A DNA stretch of 64,000 nt, taken from positions 434,001 to 498,000 of the forward strand of contig NZ_JAINRD010000002.1 of assembly GCF_020400605.1 (NCBI RefSeq), read 5' to 3'. The position numbers and the translations under genes were made by a program. This DNA comes from Streptomyces aculeolatus (GTDB taxonomy: Bacteria > Actinomycetota > Actinomycetes > Streptomycetales > Streptomycetaceae). Numbering within the stretch: position 1 is the stretch's first letter; every line of letters begins with the position of its first letter. The notes beneath the pieces were generated by a model, which saw only the letters and a program-made list of their open reading frames with translations, was not told the DNA's origin and did no database searches. Below are positions 38,089-47,763 of this stretch, piece by piece.

Positions 38089-39303
38089 ATGGCCGTGGTG
38101 GAGACTCCGGGCTCGCAGTCCTCGCTGCACCGGGCAAACCTCGAGCGCGTCGTGCGCGCCGTGCGACTGTCCGGTTCGCTCACACAGGCGCAGATCGCGC
38201 GGAGCACCGGGCTGTCCGCCGCCACGGTCTCCAACATCGTCCGGGAGCTGCAGGAGAGCGGGACGGTCAGCGTCACGCCCACCTCCGCCGGCGGGCGGCG
38301 CGCGCGTGCCGTCTCGCTGAGCGGGGACGCCGGGATCGTGGTCGGGGTGGACTTCGGCCACACCCACCTGCGGGTCGCCGTGGGGAACCTGGCGCACCAG
38401 GTGCTCGCCGAGGAGTCCGAGCCGATCGACGTGGACGCCTCCGCCACCCAGGGCCTGGACCGCGCGGAGGCGCTGGTGAGCCGCCTGGTGGGGGCCACGG
38501 ACGTGCCCCCGGACAAGGTCGTCGGCGTCGGCCTCGGGGTGCCCGGGCCGATAGACACCGAGACCGGCGTGCTGGGCTCCACCGCCATCCTGCCGGGCTG
38601 GACCGGCACCAACCCGCGCGACGACCTCCAGTCCCGCCTCGGCGTCCCGGTGTACGTCGACAACGACGCGAACCTGGGCGCGCTCGGTGAGCTGGTCTGG
38701 GGCAGCGGCAGGGGCGCCAAGGACGTGGCGTACATCAAGGTCGCCAGCGGCGTCGGCGCCGGGCTGGTGATCAACGGGCAGCTCTACCGCGGCCCCGGCG
38801 GCACGGCCGGCGAGATAGGGCACATCACGCTGGACGAGTCCGGCCCCGTCTGCCGCTGCGGCAACCGCGGCTGCCTGGAGACCTTCACCGCCGGCCGTTA
38901 CATCCTGGGCCTGCTGGAGGCCAGCCACGGCCCCGGGCTGACCGTGGAGCGCATGGTGCAGCTCGCGCGCGACGGCGACCCCGGCTGCCGGCGGGTGATC
39001 GCCGACGTCGGCCGGCACATCGGCAGCGGCGTGGCCAGCCTGTGCAACCTGCTCAACCCCAGCCGGGTGGTCCTCGGCGGCGACCTCGCCGAGGCCGGGG
39101 AGCTGATCCTGCAGCCCATAGGGGAGTCCGTCGCGCGCTACGCGATCCCCAGCGCCGCCCGCCAGCTCGACCTGGCGTCCGGGGCGCTGGGCAGCCGCGC
39201 GGAGGTGCTCGGGGCGCTGGCACTGGTGCTCAGCGAGATGGGCGACCGTTCGATCCTTGACGGCGCCGTGCCGCTCCTCGCGCCCGCTCTCACAGAGGGC
39301 TGA
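38089..39303 (+). CDS. rok7B7: ROK-family transcriptional regulator (Rok7B7-like)
   Basis: 404 aa. An N-terminal winged helix (about 12-75; LTQAQIARSTGLSAATVSNIVRELQESG) is joined to a ROK sugar-kinase-like domain. That domain has GVDFGHTHLRVAVG (phosphate loop), VDNDANLGALGE, EIGHITLDESGPVCRCGNRGCLE (zinc motif CxCGxxGCxE) and LLNPSRVVLGGDL. Its position directly before xylFGH matches Rok7B7 of S. coelicolor, which controls the xylose importer and influences antibiotic production and carbon repression. ATG 38089 has AGGAG only 3 bases upstream; GTG 38095 is better spaced and possible. Confidence 0.9.
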   Translation: MAVVETPGSQSSLHRANLERVVRAVRLSGSLTQAQIARSTGLSAATVSNIVRELQESGTVSVTPTSAGGRRARAVSLSGDAGIVVGVDFGHTHLRVAVGNLAHQVLAEESEPIDVDASATQGLDRAEALVSRLVGATDVPPDKVVGVGLGVPGPIDTETGVLGSTAILPGWTGTNPRDDLQSRLGVPVYVDNDANLGALGELVWGSGRGAKDVAYIKVASGVGAGLVINGQLYRGPGGTAGEIGHITLDESGPVCRCGNRGCLETFTAGRYILGLLEASHGPGLTVERMVQLARDGDPGCRRVIADVGRHIGSGVASLCNLLNPSRVVLGGDLAEAGELILQPIGESVARYAIPSAARQLDLASGALGSRAEVLGALALVLSEMGDRSILDGAVPLLAPALTEG

Positions 39304-39354
39304 GTTCACGTAGAGAAACCATGGGATCGTATCCGTCTCGTTAAGCATTTACTT

Positions 39355-39373
39355 CTTGACGGCATGGTTACGG
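39355..39373. promoter_or_regulatory. CTTGACGGC / GGTTACGG element upstream of xylF
   Basis: CTTGACGGC (39355-39363) repeats the right arm of the inverted repeat before the ROK gene. GGTTACGG (39366-39373) repeats 37942-37949. Both occur within 80 bases of the xylF start. Probable control site of the ROK regulator; TTGACG may double as the -35. Confidence 0.55.
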
Positions 39374-39433
39374 GCGAGTTGACTACCTCACACCTCGGCC
39401 GCGAAGGCGCGGCCACGTCAGGGAGGTTCGACC

Positions 39434-40543
39434 GTGCACACCTATCTGCGCCGTGCGGCAGTCGCACTGGCCGCCGTATCCATGACCGTCGGCATCGCGG
39501 CCTGTGGCAGCGCCGATGAGGCCGACAACGACTCCGACAGCGGCGACAAGAAGAACGACGGGCCGTTGACGATAGGTCTCCTCCTGCCGGAGGACCAGAC
39601 CGCGCGCTACGAGGACTTCGACCGGCCGCTGATCGAGAAGAAGATCGAGGAGCTGGCCCCCGGCACCAAGGTCATCTACAACAACGCCAAGCAGGACGCG
39701 ACCACGCAGCAGCAGCAGGTCGACACCATGATCACGCAGGAGGTCGACGCCCTGATCCTGGACGCCGTCGACTACAAGTCGATCGCCTCCGGCGTGAAGG
39801 CCGCGGACGACGCCGGCATCCCCGTCGTCGCCTACGACCGCCTGGCCGAGGGCCCGATCAGCGGGTACACCTCCTTCGACAACAACAAGGTCGGCCAGGT
39901 CCAGGCCGAGTCCCTGCTGGAGGCGCTCGGCGACGGCGCCAAGGACGGCGAAGTCGTCATGCTCAACGGCTCCGTCACCGACCCGAACGCCGCGATGTTC
40001 AAGGAGGGCGCGCACTCCGTCCTCGACGGCAAGGTGAACGTCGGCAAGGAATACGACGTCAAGGAGTGGAAGGCGGAGAACGCCAACTCCGACATGAAGG
40101 GCGCCATCTCCTCGGTCGGCAAGGACAAGATCATCGGTGTCTACGCCGCCAACGACGGCATGGCCGGCGGCGCCATCACCGCCCTGAAGGCCGCCGACTT
40201 CGACCCGCTGCCGCCGGTCACCGGCCAGGACGCGGAGCTGGCGGGCGTGCAGCGCATCGTCACCGGCGAGCAGTACATGAGCGTTTACAAGCCGTACAAG
40301 CCCGAGGCCGACGCCGCCGCCGAGATGGCGGTCAAGCTGGCCCGCGGCGAGAAGGTCGACTCCGTCGCGACCGGCACCGTGGACAGTGAGTCCGAGAAGG
40401 GCGTGCCCGCCGTGCTCATCGACCCGATCGCGCTGACCAAGGACAACATCGAGGAGACGGTCGTCAAGGACGGCCTGTGGAAGATCGAGGAGATCTGCGC
40501 GGGCAAGTTCGCCGCCGCGTGCAAGGACGTCGGCCTCCAGTGA
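39434..40543 (+). CDS. xylF: XylF, sugar ABC transporter substrate-binding lipoprotein
   Basis: 369 aa. Signal peptide with lipobox GIAAC-G near residue 23, then an acidic linker and a type 1 sugar-binding fold: LTIGLLLPEDQTARYEDFDRPLIEKKI, NNAKQDATTQQQQVDTMITQEVDALILDAVD, GIPVVAYDRL, VYAANDGMAGGAITALK, PVTGQDAELAGVQRIVTGEQYMSVYKP. This is the D-xylose-binding type (XylF/RbsB). GTG 39434 has AGGGAGG upstream. The ATPase and permease genes follow in one operon, and a shared regulatory element with the ROK gene precedes it. Confidence 0.92.
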   Translation: MHTYLRRAAVALAAVSMTVGIAACGSADEADNDSDSGDKKNDGPLTIGLLLPEDQTARYEDFDRPLIEKKIEELAPGTKVIYNNAKQDATTQQQQVDTMITQEVDALILDAVDYKSIASGVKAADDAGIPVVAYDRLAEGPISGYTSFDNNKVGQVQAESLLEALGDGAKDGEVVMLNGSVTDPNAAMFKEGAHSVLDGKVNVGKEYDVKEWKAENANSDMKGAISSVGKDKIIGVYAANDGMAGGAITALKAADFDPLPPVTGQDAELAGVQRIVTGEQYMSVYKPYKPEADAAAEMAVKLARGEKVDSVATGTVDSESEKGVPAVLIDPIALTKDNIEETVVKDGLWKIEEICAGKFAAACKDVGLQ

Positions 40544-40710
40544 GCCGCCGGGCTGGCCGCCCGCCGGGCCGCTGAGCCCGCGAGCCGCTGAGCCGCGCCA
40601 TGCCACCCGCGTGCCCGGGGACCCGCCACCCAACTCCCGCTGCCGGCGGGGCCCCGGGCACCCGGGCCCTCATCTTGCCCACGCCTATCCCCCTGTAGGA
40701 GATGGTTCAC

Positions 40711-41493
40711 GTGTCCGCTACGCCCGTGCTGGCGTTGCGCGGGATCTCGAAGCGGTTCGGTGCCGTCCAGGCACTCACCGACGTCGATCTCGAGGTCCGC
40801 GCCGGTGAAGTGGTCGCCCTCGTCGGCGACAACGGCGCCGGAAAGTCCACTCTCGTCAAGACCGTCGCCGGCGTCCACGCCATCGACGACGGCGTCATCG
40901 AGTGGGGCGGCCGCCCCGTTCGCATCCACAAGCCGCACGACGCCCAGGAACTGGGCATCGCGACCGTCTACCAGGACCTGTCGCTCTGCGACAACCTCGA
41001 CGTCGTCGGCAACCTCTTCCTCGGCCAGGAGATCCGCACCGTCGGCGTCCTGGACGAGGTCGAGATGGAGCGCCGCTCCCGCGAGCTGCTCACCACCCTG
41101 TCCATCCGGATCCCCAGTGTCCGCATCCCCACCGCCTCCCTCTCCGGCGGCCAGCGGCAGACCGTGGCCATCGCCCGCTCGCTCCTGGGCGACCCCAAGC
41201 TCGTCATCCTCGACGAGCCGACGGCCGCCCTCGGCGTCGAGCAGACCGCCCAGGTGCTCGACCTCGTCGAGCGGCTGCGCGAGCGCGACCACGCCGTGCT
41301 GCTGATCAGCCACAACATGGAGGACGTCAAGGCGGTCGCCGACCGGGTCGCGGTGCTGCGCCTCGGCCGCAACAACGGCGTCTTCGACGTCGCGACCACG
41401 ACGCAGGAAGAGATCGTCGCCGCCATCACGGGCGCCACGGACAACGCCGTGACGCGCCGCTCGGCGCGCGGAAGTGCGGAGGCAGCGAAGTGA
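40711..41493 (+). CDS. xylG: XylG, sugar ABC transporter ATP-binding protein
   Basis: 260 aa with a single ABC domain, unlike the duplicated enterobacterial XylG. Walker A is GDNGAGKST, the Q-loop VYQDLSLC, the signature LSGGQRQ, Walker B LVILDEP, and the H-loop LISHN. It powers the XylFGH importer. I chose GTG 40711 because AGGAG (40697-40701) is well spaced for it; ATG 40702 abuts that site. The stop overlaps the GTG of xylH. A 167-base gap with G/C-rich stem-loops separates it from xylF and may lower expression relative to the binding protein. Confidence 0.92.
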   Translation: MSATPVLALRGISKRFGAVQALTDVDLEVRAGEVVALVGDNGAGKSTLVKTVAGVHAIDDGVIEWGGRPVRIHKPHDAQELGIATVYQDLSLCDNLDVVGNLFLGQEIRTVGVLDEVEMERRSRELLTTLSIRIPSVRIPTASLSGGQRQTVAIARSLLGDPKLVILDEPTAALGVEQTAQVLDLVERLRERDHAVLLISHNMEDVKAVADRVAVLRLGRNNGVFDVATTTQEEIVAAITGATDNAVTRRSARGSAEAAK

Positions 41494-42824
41494 GCACCGA
41501 GGGGATCGAGAAGGAAGACTCCGCGAAGGCCGACCTCGCGAAGTCCACCGCACCCGCCGACACCCCGTCCGCCGACGCCGAGCCCGGCGTCGCCAAGGAG
41601 GCCGTCACCGCCGTCGACCCCCGGCTCGTCGTCCGCGAGCAGGGCTTCGCCGGCTACCTGACCGAGTTCAAGCGCCGTATGCGCGGGGGCGAGCTGGGCT
41701 CCGTACCCGTCATCGTCGGCCTGATCCTGATCATGGCGATCTTCCAGGGCCTGGACGACGCCTTCCTGTCCGCGCAGAACCTGTCCAACATCTCCATCGA
41801 CATCGCCGGTCCCGGGCTGATAGCCGTCGGCATCATCTTCGTGCTGCTGCTCGGCGAGATCGATCTGTCGATCGGTTCGGTCAGCGGGCTCGCCGGCGCG
41901 GTCTTCGCCGTGCTGGCCGTCCAGGAGGGGATGCCGGAAGTCCCGGCGATCATCCTCGCCGTCCTCGTCGGCACCGCGACCGGCGCCTTCCACGGCTTCT
42001 TCTTCGCCCGGATCGGCGTCCCGCCGCTCGTCGTGACCCTCGCGGGCCTGCTCGGCTGGCAGGGCCTGATGCTCTACATCCTGGGCAGCTCCGGCACCAT
42101 CAACCTCGACTCCGACGGCATCGTCGCCAAGCTCACCACGTACTACTTCACCGATGTCGCCGCCGCCTACGGGCTCGCGGCGGTCTCCGTCGGCGGCTAC
42201 TTCGCCGCCGCGTACTTCGGCGCGAGGCGGCGCGAGGCGGCCGGGGTGCCCTCGCGGCCGCTCAGCGAGATCATCCTGCGCACGGCCGTCCTGGCCGTGC
42301 TCGCGTTCGTCCCGGCGTACGTGCTGAACCAGTACAAGGGCCTGCCGCTGGCGCTGCTCATCTTCCTCGTCGTGGTCGTCGGCGCGGACTTCGTGCTGCG
42401 CCGCACCGGCTTCGGCCGGCGGGTCTTCGCCCTCGGCGGCAGCGTGGAAGCCAGCCGCCGGGCCGGCATCAACGTCGACCTGATGCGGATCGCGGTCTTC
42501 TCCGTCTCCGGCACGCTCGCGGCCATCGGCGGCCTGTTCATGGCCTCCACCATCGCCGCGGCGAACCAGGGCGCGGGCGGCGGCACGCTGCTGATGAACG
42601 CCATCGCGGCGGCCGTCATCGGCGGCACCAGCCTCTACGGCGGCCGCGGCAGCAGCTGGTCCGCGCTGCTCGGCGTGCTGGTCATCATGTCCATCCAGTC
42701 GGGCCTGGCGCTCAAGGGCATCGACGCGCCGGTGCAGTACATGATCACCGGCTCGGTGCTGCTGGCGGCGGTCGTCATCGACTCCGTCTCCCGCCGCACC
42801 CAGAAAACGGCAGGACGCGCCTGA
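41490..42824 (+). CDS. xylH: XylH, sugar ABC transporter permease
   Basis: 444 aa permease of the RbsC/XylH class with roughly 10-12 hydrophobic segments. A polar N-terminal tail of about 70 residues precedes the first helix (VPVIVGLILIMAIFQGL). The conserved GEIDLSIGSVSGLAG and the late motif AAAVIGGTSLYGGRGSSWSALLGVLVI are present. The GTG start overlaps the xylG stop by 4 bases (GTGA). A strong hairpin terminator follows. Confidence 0.92.
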   Translation: MSTEGIEKEDSAKADLAKSTAPADTPSADAEPGVAKEAVTAVDPRLVVREQGFAGYLTEFKRRMRGGELGSVPVIVGLILIMAIFQGLDDAFLSAQNLSNISIDIAGPGLIAVGIIFVLLLGEIDLSIGSVSGLAGAVFAVLAVQEGMPEVPAIILAVLVGTATGAFHGFFFARIGVPPLVVTLAGLLGWQGLMLYILGSSGTINLDSDGIVAKLTTYYFTDVAAAYGLAAVSVGGYFAAAYFGARRREAAGVPSRPLSEIILRTAVLAVLAFVPAYVLNQYKGLPLALLIFLVVVVGADFVLRRTGFGRRVFALGGSVEASRRAGINVDLMRIAVFSVSGTLAAIGGLFMASTIAAANQGAGGGTLLMNAIAAAVIGGTSLYGGRGSSWSALLGVLVIMSIQSGLALKGIDAPVQYMITGSVLLAAVVIDSVSRRTQKTAGRA

Positions 42825-42849
42825 CAGCCGTCCCGCCCGCCACCCGCCG

Positions 42850-42880
42850 CGCCCCCGTGCCGATTGCCGGTACGGGGGCG
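42850..42880 (+). terminator. xylFGH terminator
   Basis: A 13-base arm (42850-42862) pairs with 42868-42880 with one mismatch around an ATTGC loop, 26 bases after the xylH stop. Confidence 0.8.
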
Positions 42881-43042
42881 TAGCTGTTGCGGACCTGTGG
42901 CATACATCGCACTGTCGGATCAGCGACCGGACATCGGGAACATTAGACTCGACCGGACGCTTCGGGCCCGGCACGTCCGTGTGGGCGGCAGGGCCCGGCG
43001 CCGTACGGCCCGAAAGCAGGCTGCGACAGCAAGGAGGCACGG

Positions 43043-44998
43043 GTGGCACTGCTGGCCCGTATCAAGGGACCCCGCGACCTGGACCGGCTCGGTCCCGAGC
43101 AGCTCGACCGGCTGGCCGCGGAGATCCGCACCTTCCTCGTGGAATCCGTCGCCCGCACCGGCGGCCATCTCGGCCCGAACCTCGGCGTGGTGGAGCTGAG
43201 CATCGCGCTGCACCGGGTCTTCGAGTCGCCGCGCGACCGTGTGCTGTGGGACACCGGCCACCAGTCGTACGTGCACAAGCTGCTCACCGGCCGCCAGGAC
43301 TTCGGCAAGCTCAAGAAGAAGGGCGGCCTGTCCGGCTACCCCTCGCGGGCCGAGTCCGACCACGACGTCATCGAGAACAGCCACGCCTCCACGGTCCTCG
43401 GCTGGGCCGACGGCCTGGCGAAGGCCAACGAGGTGCGCGGCCGCGACGCCGCGGTCGTCGCGGTCATCGGCGACGGGGCGCTGACCGGCGGCATGGCCTG
43501 GGAGGCGCTCAACAACATCGCCGCCGCCCAGGACCGCCCCCTCGTCATCGTCGTCAACGACAACGAGCGCTCGTACGCACCCACCATCGGCGGCCTCGCC
43601 GACCACCTCGCCACCCTGCGCACCACCGACGGCTACGAGCGCTTCCTCGCCCGCGGCAAGGAGCTGCTGGACCGTACGCCCGTGGTCGGCAAGCCGCTGT
43701 ACGAGACCCTGCACGGCGCCAAGAAGGGCCTGAAGGACTTCATCGCGCCGCAGGGCATGTTCGAGGACCTGGGGCTGAAGTACGTCGGCCCCATCGACGG
43801 ACACGACATCGCCGCCGTCGAATCGGCGCTCCAGCGCGCCCGGCGCTTCGGCGGGCCCGTCATCGTGCACTGCCTGACGGAGAAGGGCCGCGGCTACCTG
43901 CCTGCGCGCCAGGACGAGGCCGACCAGTTCCACCAGGTCGGCGTCATCCACCCGGACACCGGGATGCCGGTGGCCGCCGGCGGCGCCGACTGGACCTCCG
44001 TCTTCGCCGACGAGATGGTGCGGATCGGCCGCGAGCGCGACGACGTCGTGGGGATCACCGCCGCGATGATGCGCCCCGTGGGGCTGCAGAAGTTCGCCGA
44101 GGCCTTCCCCGACCGGGTCTACGACGTGGGCATCGCCGAGCAGCACGCCGCGGTCTCCGCCGCCGGCCTGGCCACCGGCGGGCTGCACCCGGTCTTCGCC
44201 GTCTACGCCACGTTCCTGAACCGGGCGTTCGACCAGGTGCTGATGGACGTCGCGCTGCACCGCTGCGGGGTGACGTTCGTCCTGGACCGGGCCGGCGTCA
44301 CCGGCAGCGACGGCGCGTCCCACAACGGCATGTGGGACATGTCGATCCTCCAGGTCGTCCCGGGGCTGCGGATCGCCGCGCCGCGCGACGCCGACCAGGT
44401 CCGCGCCCAGCTGCGCGAGGCCGTCGCCGTCGACGACGCCCCGACCGTCGTGCGCTACTCCAAGGGCGCCGTCGGCCCCGCGGTTCCCGCCGTGGGGCGG
44501 ATCGGCGGCATGGACGTGCTCCACGAGCCGGCCGGCGCCGAGGGCGCGGAGCGCCCCGACGTGCTGCTGGTCTCCGTCGGCGCGCTGGCGCCGATGTGCC
44601 TGGAGGTCGCCGGCCTGCTCGACAAGCAGGGCATCACGACGACGGTCGTCGACCCGCGCTGGGTCAAGCCCGTCGACGAGGCGCTGCCGCAGCTGGCGGA
44701 GCGGCACCGCGTGGTCGTCACCGTCGAGGACAACATCCGCACCGGCGGCGTCGGATCCGCCGTCGCGCAGGCGCTGCGCGACGCGGGCGTCGACATCCCG
44801 CTGCGCGACTTCGGCATCCCGGAGCGCTTCCTCGACCACGCCTCCCGCAAGGAGGTGCTGGCGGACATCGGCCTGACGGCCCCGGACATCGCCCGCCAGG
44901 TCACCGGCCTGGTCGCGCGGCTCGACCGGCGCGCGGGCGAGGACATCGCCGCCCAGGGGGCCGGCGACGGCACGGTGTCGGAGGTCGCCAGGGACTGA
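43043..44998 (+). CDS. dxs: 1-deoxy-D-xylulose-5-phosphate synthase
   Basis: 651 aa, full-length thiamine-diphosphate enzyme that condenses pyruvate and glyceraldehyde 3-phosphate. This is the first step of the MEP isoprenoid pathway. Motifs: [32 protein letters not shown], the ThDP/Mg motif [16 protein letters not shown], and the transketolase-like [21 protein letters not shown] 43043 follows AAGGAGGCACGG. It stands as a single gene between the xylFGH terminator and its own terminator. The start region contains CATTAGACT (about 42942), a possible -10. Confidence 0.95.
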   Translation: MALLARIKGPRDLDRLGPEQLDRLAAEIRTFLVESVARTGGHLGPNLGVVELSIALHRVFESPRDRVLWDTGHQSYVHKLLTGRQDFGKLKKKGGLSGYPSRAESDHDVIENSHASTVLGWADGLAKANEVRGRDAAVVAVIGDGALTGGMAWEALNNIAAAQDRPLVIVVNDNERSYAPTIGGLADHLATLRTTDGYERFLARGKELLDRTPVVGKPLYETLHGAKKGLKDFIAPQGMFEDLGLKYVGPIDGHDIAAVESALQRARRFGGPVIVHCLTEKGRGYLPARQDEADQFHQVGVIHPDTGMPVAAGGADWTSVFADEMVRIGRERDDVVGITAAMMRPVGLQKFAEAFPDRVYDVGIAEQHAAVSAAGLATGGLHPVFAVYATFLNRAFDQVLMDVALHRCGVTFVLDRAGVTGSDGASHNGMWDMSILQVVPGLRIAAPRDADQVRAQLREAVAVDDAPTVVRYSKGAVGPAVPAVGRIGGMDVLHEPAGAEGAERPDVLLVSVGALAPMCLEVAGLLDKQGITTTVVDPRWVKPVDEALPQLAERHRVVVTVEDNIRTGGVGSAVAQALRDAGVDIPLRDFGIPERFLDHASRKEVLADIGLTAPDIARQVTGLVARLDRRAGEDIAAQGAGDGTVSEVARD

Positions 44999-45018
44999 CC
45001 CCCCGGCACGGCAGACGA

Positions 45019-45049
45019 AGGGGGCGGCCCGCCCGACGGGCCGCCCCTT
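45019..45049 (+). terminator. dxs terminator
   Basis: A perfect 11-bp stem GGGGCGGCCCG/CGGGCCGCCCC (45021-45031 with 45037-45047) around loop CCCGA, flanked by AAG...CTT. It lies 21 bases after the dxs stop. Confidence 0.85.
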
Positions 45050-45153
45050 CCCCGTTCCCGTTCCCCGCCCCGCCCGGCGCTGACGCGGAGGTGCGGCCGC
45101 AGGGCGTGCGGCGGCGCACGCCGGGATGAGGGCGGCGGGTACGGGGGTCGGGG

Positions 45154-45543
45154 TCAGGGGCGTACCGTGCGGGGGCCCGCTGTGGTGGCGCCGTGGTGGT
45201 GGACGCGTTCGCGCAGGGCGCGGTCCGCAGTGATCACCAGGACCCGGCGCTCCGGATCCCGCTCCGCCGCGTCGGCCACGACCTGAACGATCCGGTCGTC
45301 CCCGCTGCCGTCCGCCGCCACGACCCGTACCCCCGGCACCGCCTCCACGCCGCGGGCCGCGCCCTCCACGACGAGCACCACCTCCACCGGCCCCGGCAGC
45401 CCCGCCACGCCCGTCCCGGCGTACGGCACGAGGCCGTCGCGCAGCCGCTCCGCCGCCCCGCGCCGGTCGCGCCACCAGCCGTCCGGCACCGACCCGACGA
45501 CGTTGGCGGCGTCCACGACGAGCAAGGGGAGGGGTGCGTCCAT
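45154..45543 (-). CDS. small PIN/NYN-like domain protein
   Basis: 129 aa. The acidic cluster of PIN/NYN-type nucleases is visible: LLVVDAANVVGS near the N-terminus, GSGDDRIVQVVADAA in the middle and VLVITADRALRERV near the C-terminus. The fold would be that of small metal-dependent RNases. In Streptomyces genomes such proteins are often labelled NTP pyrophosphohydrolase, which the motifs do not support. ATG 45543 was chosen as the point where the fold begins. It is preceded by a terminator for the beta-oxidation operon and is convergent with dxs. Confidence 0.65.
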   Translation of the reverse strand: MDAPLPLLVVDAANVVGSVPDGWWRDRRGAAERLRDGLVPYAGTGVAGLPGPVEVVLVVEGAARGVEAVPGVRVVAADGSGDDRIVQVVADAAERDPERRVLVITADRALRERVHHHGATTAGPRTVRP

Positions 45544-45572
45544 GCCGCCCAGCCTCCCACGCCCGTACGGCA

Positions 45573-45622
45573 CACCCGTGCCCCGGCGGCCGGAGGCGGG
45601 ACCGGCGGCCGGGGCACGGGTG
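45573..45622 (-). terminator. terminator of the beta-oxidation operon
   Basis: A perfect 15-bp stem (45573-45587 with 45608-45622), with additional G/C pairing inside, 9 bases beyond the stop of the dehydrogenase gene on the minus strand. Confidence 0.8.
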
Positions 45623-45630
45623 ACGCGGGG

Positions 45631-47763
45631 CTACTCCGGGACGCTCGCCACGCCCGGCGCCAGGAACCGGCGGCCCGTGACGCGCTCGCTGACGCCCGCC
45701 CGGTCCAGGTACGGCGTGATGCCGCCCAGGTGGAACGGCCAGCCCGCGCCGGTGATCAGGCACAGGTCGATGTCCTGGGCCTCGGCCACGACGCCCTCGT
45801 CCAGCATCAGCCGGATCTCCTGCGCGATGGCGTCCAGCGCCCGGTCCCGTACCTGCTCCTCGGTCAGCACCGTGTCGCCGGTCCGGAACAGCGCCGCCAC
45901 CTCCGGGTCCAGCTCCGGCTTGCCGGAGTCATGGACGTACAGCGTCCGCTTGCCCGCCTCCACGACCCGGCCCAGGTTCTCCGACTGCGCGAAGCGGTCC
46001 GGGAACGCCGCCGCGAGGGTGCCCGCGACGTGGTGCGCGACCGCGGGGCCGACCAGGTCGAGCAGCACGATCGGCGACATCGGCAGCCCCAGCGGCGCCA
46101 GCGCCCCGTCCGCGACCTCCACCGGCGTGCCCTCGTCCACGGCGCCCAGCACCTCGCCCATGAAGCGGGTCAGGATGCGGTTGACGACGAACGCCGGGGC
46201 GTCCTTGACCAGCACGGCCGACTTCTTCAGCTTCTTGGCCACGGCGAACGCGGTGGCCAGCGAGGCGTCGTCGGTGGCGCCGGCCCGGACGATCTCCAGC
46301 AGCGGCAGGATCGCCACCGGGTTGAAGAAGTGGAAGCCCACGACCCGCTCGGGGTGCGCAAGACCGGCCGCCATCTCCGTCACCGACAGGGACGAGGTGT
46401 TCGTCGCCAGGATGGCCGTCGGCGGGACGACCTCCTCCAGCTCGGCGAAGATCCGCTGCTTGAGGGAGAGTTCCTCGAAGACCGCCTCGATCACGAAGTC
46501 GGCGTCGGCGAACGCCGCGGCCTTGTCCAGCGACCCGGTGACCAGCGCCTTGAGCCGGTTGGCCGCGTCCTGGTTCACCCGGCCCTTCAGCAGCAGCATG
46601 TCGATCTGCTCGTGGACCCACGCCACGCCCTTGTCGATGCGCTCCTGGTCGATGTCCGTGAGCACGACGGGGACTTCGAGCCGGCGCACGAAGAGCAGCG
46701 CCAGCTGCGAGGCCATCAGCCCGGCGCCGACCACGCCGACCTTCGTGACCGGCCGGGCGAGGCTCTTGTCCGGTGCCCCGGCGGGCCGCTTGGCACGCCG
46801 CTGCACGAGGTCGAAGGCGTAGATCCCGGCCCGCAGCTCGCCGCCCATGATCAGGTCGGCCAGCGCCTCGTCCTCGGCCGCGAAGCCCTGCCGCAGGTCG
46901 CCGTTCTTCGCCGCGGCCATGATGTCCAGCGCGCGGTACGCCGCGGGGGCGGCGCCGTGCACCTTGTCGTCGGCGACGGCCCGGCCGCGCTCGATCGCCG
47001 CGTCCCACTCCTCGCCGCGGTCGATGTCCGGGCGTACGACCTCCAGTTCGCCGCCGAGGACGGCGGCGGTCCAGGCGAGGGACTGCTCCAGGAAGTCGGC
47101 GCCCTCGAAGAGCGCGTCGGCGATGCCCAGGTCGTAGACCTGCTTGCCCTTGAGCTGGCGGTTCTGGTTGAGGCTGTTCTCGATCACGACGGTGACCGCC
47201 CGGTCCGCGCCGATCAGGTTCGGCAGCAGCGTGCAGCCGCCCCAGCCGGGCACCAGGCCGAGGAAGACCTCCGGCAGCGAGAACGCGGGCACGGCGGCCG
47301 ACACCGTGCGGTACGTGCAGTGCAGGCCGATCTCGACGCCGCCGCCCATCGCGGCGCCGTTGTAGTACGCGAACGTCGGCACGGCGAGGTCCGCCAGCCG
47401 CTTGAACACCTCGTGCCCGCCGCGTCCGATGGCCAGCGCCTCGTCGCGGTGCCCGAGCACCTCGACGCCCTTGAGGTCGGCGCCGACGGCGAAGATGAAC
47501 GGCTTGCCCGTCACGCCGACGCCGGTGATCTCGCCGTCCGCGGCCTCCTTCTCGACCTGGTCGAGCGCGGCGTCGAGGCCGGCGAGCGACTGCGGGCCGA
47601 AGGTGGTCGGCTTGGTGTGGTCGAAGCCGTTGTCCAGGGTGATCAGCGCGAACCTGCCGGCGTCGCCGGGCAGGTCGAGGTGGCGTACGTGCGCCTGCGT
47701 GACGACCTCGTCGGGGAAGCGCTCGGCCGCGCCCTTGAGAAGTTCCACGGTGCTGCTGCTCAC
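45631..47763 (-). CDS. fatty-acid beta-oxidation multienzyme (enoyl-CoA hydratase / 3-hydroxyacyl-CoA dehydrogenase)
   Basis: 710 aa, FadB/FadJ-like. The N-terminal crotonase domain (about 20-290) has KPFIFAVGADLKGVEVL and YYNGAAMGGGVEIGLHC. The NAD-binding dehydrogenase domain (about 325-510) starts KVGVVGAGLMASQLALLF and contains NTSSLSV and HFFNPV. C-terminal dehydrogenase domains end with LCLITGAGWPFHLGGITPYLD. It hydrates enoyl-CoA and oxidises the 3-hydroxyacyl-CoA. The GTG start overlaps the thiolase stop by 4 bases (GTGA), so the alpha and beta subunits are coupled. Confidence 0.93.
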   Translation of the reverse strand: MSSSTVELLKGAAERFPDEVVTQAHVRHLDLPGDAGRFALITLDNGFDHTKPTTFGPQSLAGLDAALDQVEKEAADGEITGVGVTGKPFIFAVGADLKGVEVLGHRDEALAIGRGGHEVFKRLADLAVPTFAYYNGAAMGGGVEIGLHCTYRTVSAAVPAFSLPEVFLGLVPGWGGCTLLPNLIGADRAVTVVIENSLNQNRQLKGKQVYDLGIADALFEGADFLEQSLAWTAAVLGGELEVVRPDIDRGEEWDAAIERGRAVADDKVHGAAPAAYRALDIMAAAKNGDLRQGFAAEDEALADLIMGGELRAGIYAFDLVQRRAKRPAGAPDKSLARPVTKVGVVGAGLMASQLALLFVRRLEVPVVLTDIDQERIDKGVAWVHEQIDMLLLKGRVNQDAANRLKALVTGSLDKAAAFADADFVIEAVFEELSLKQRIFAELEEVVPPTAILATNTSSLSVTEMAAGLAHPERVVGFHFFNPVAILPLLEIVRAGATDDASLATAFAVAKKLKKSAVLVKDAPAFVVNRILTRFMGEVLGAVDEGTPVEVADGALAPLGLPMSPIVLLDLVGPAVAHHVAGTLAAAFPDRFAQSENLGRVVEAGKRTLYVHDSGKPELDPEVAALFRTGDTVLTEEQVRDRALDAIAQEIRLMLDEGVVAEAQDIDLCLITGAGWPFHLGGITPYLDRAGVSERVTGRRFLAPGVASVPE

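Noticed and set aside
39434..42824. Reading xylFGH as a ribose or generic sugar importer
   Set aside because: The binding-protein motifs and the adjacent Rok7B7-type regulator fit the xylose system better, although true substrate range is not proven.
42920..45763. 947-aa minus-strand frame opposite dxs
   Set aside because: It is a shadow of dxs with low-complexity His/Asp/Val content.
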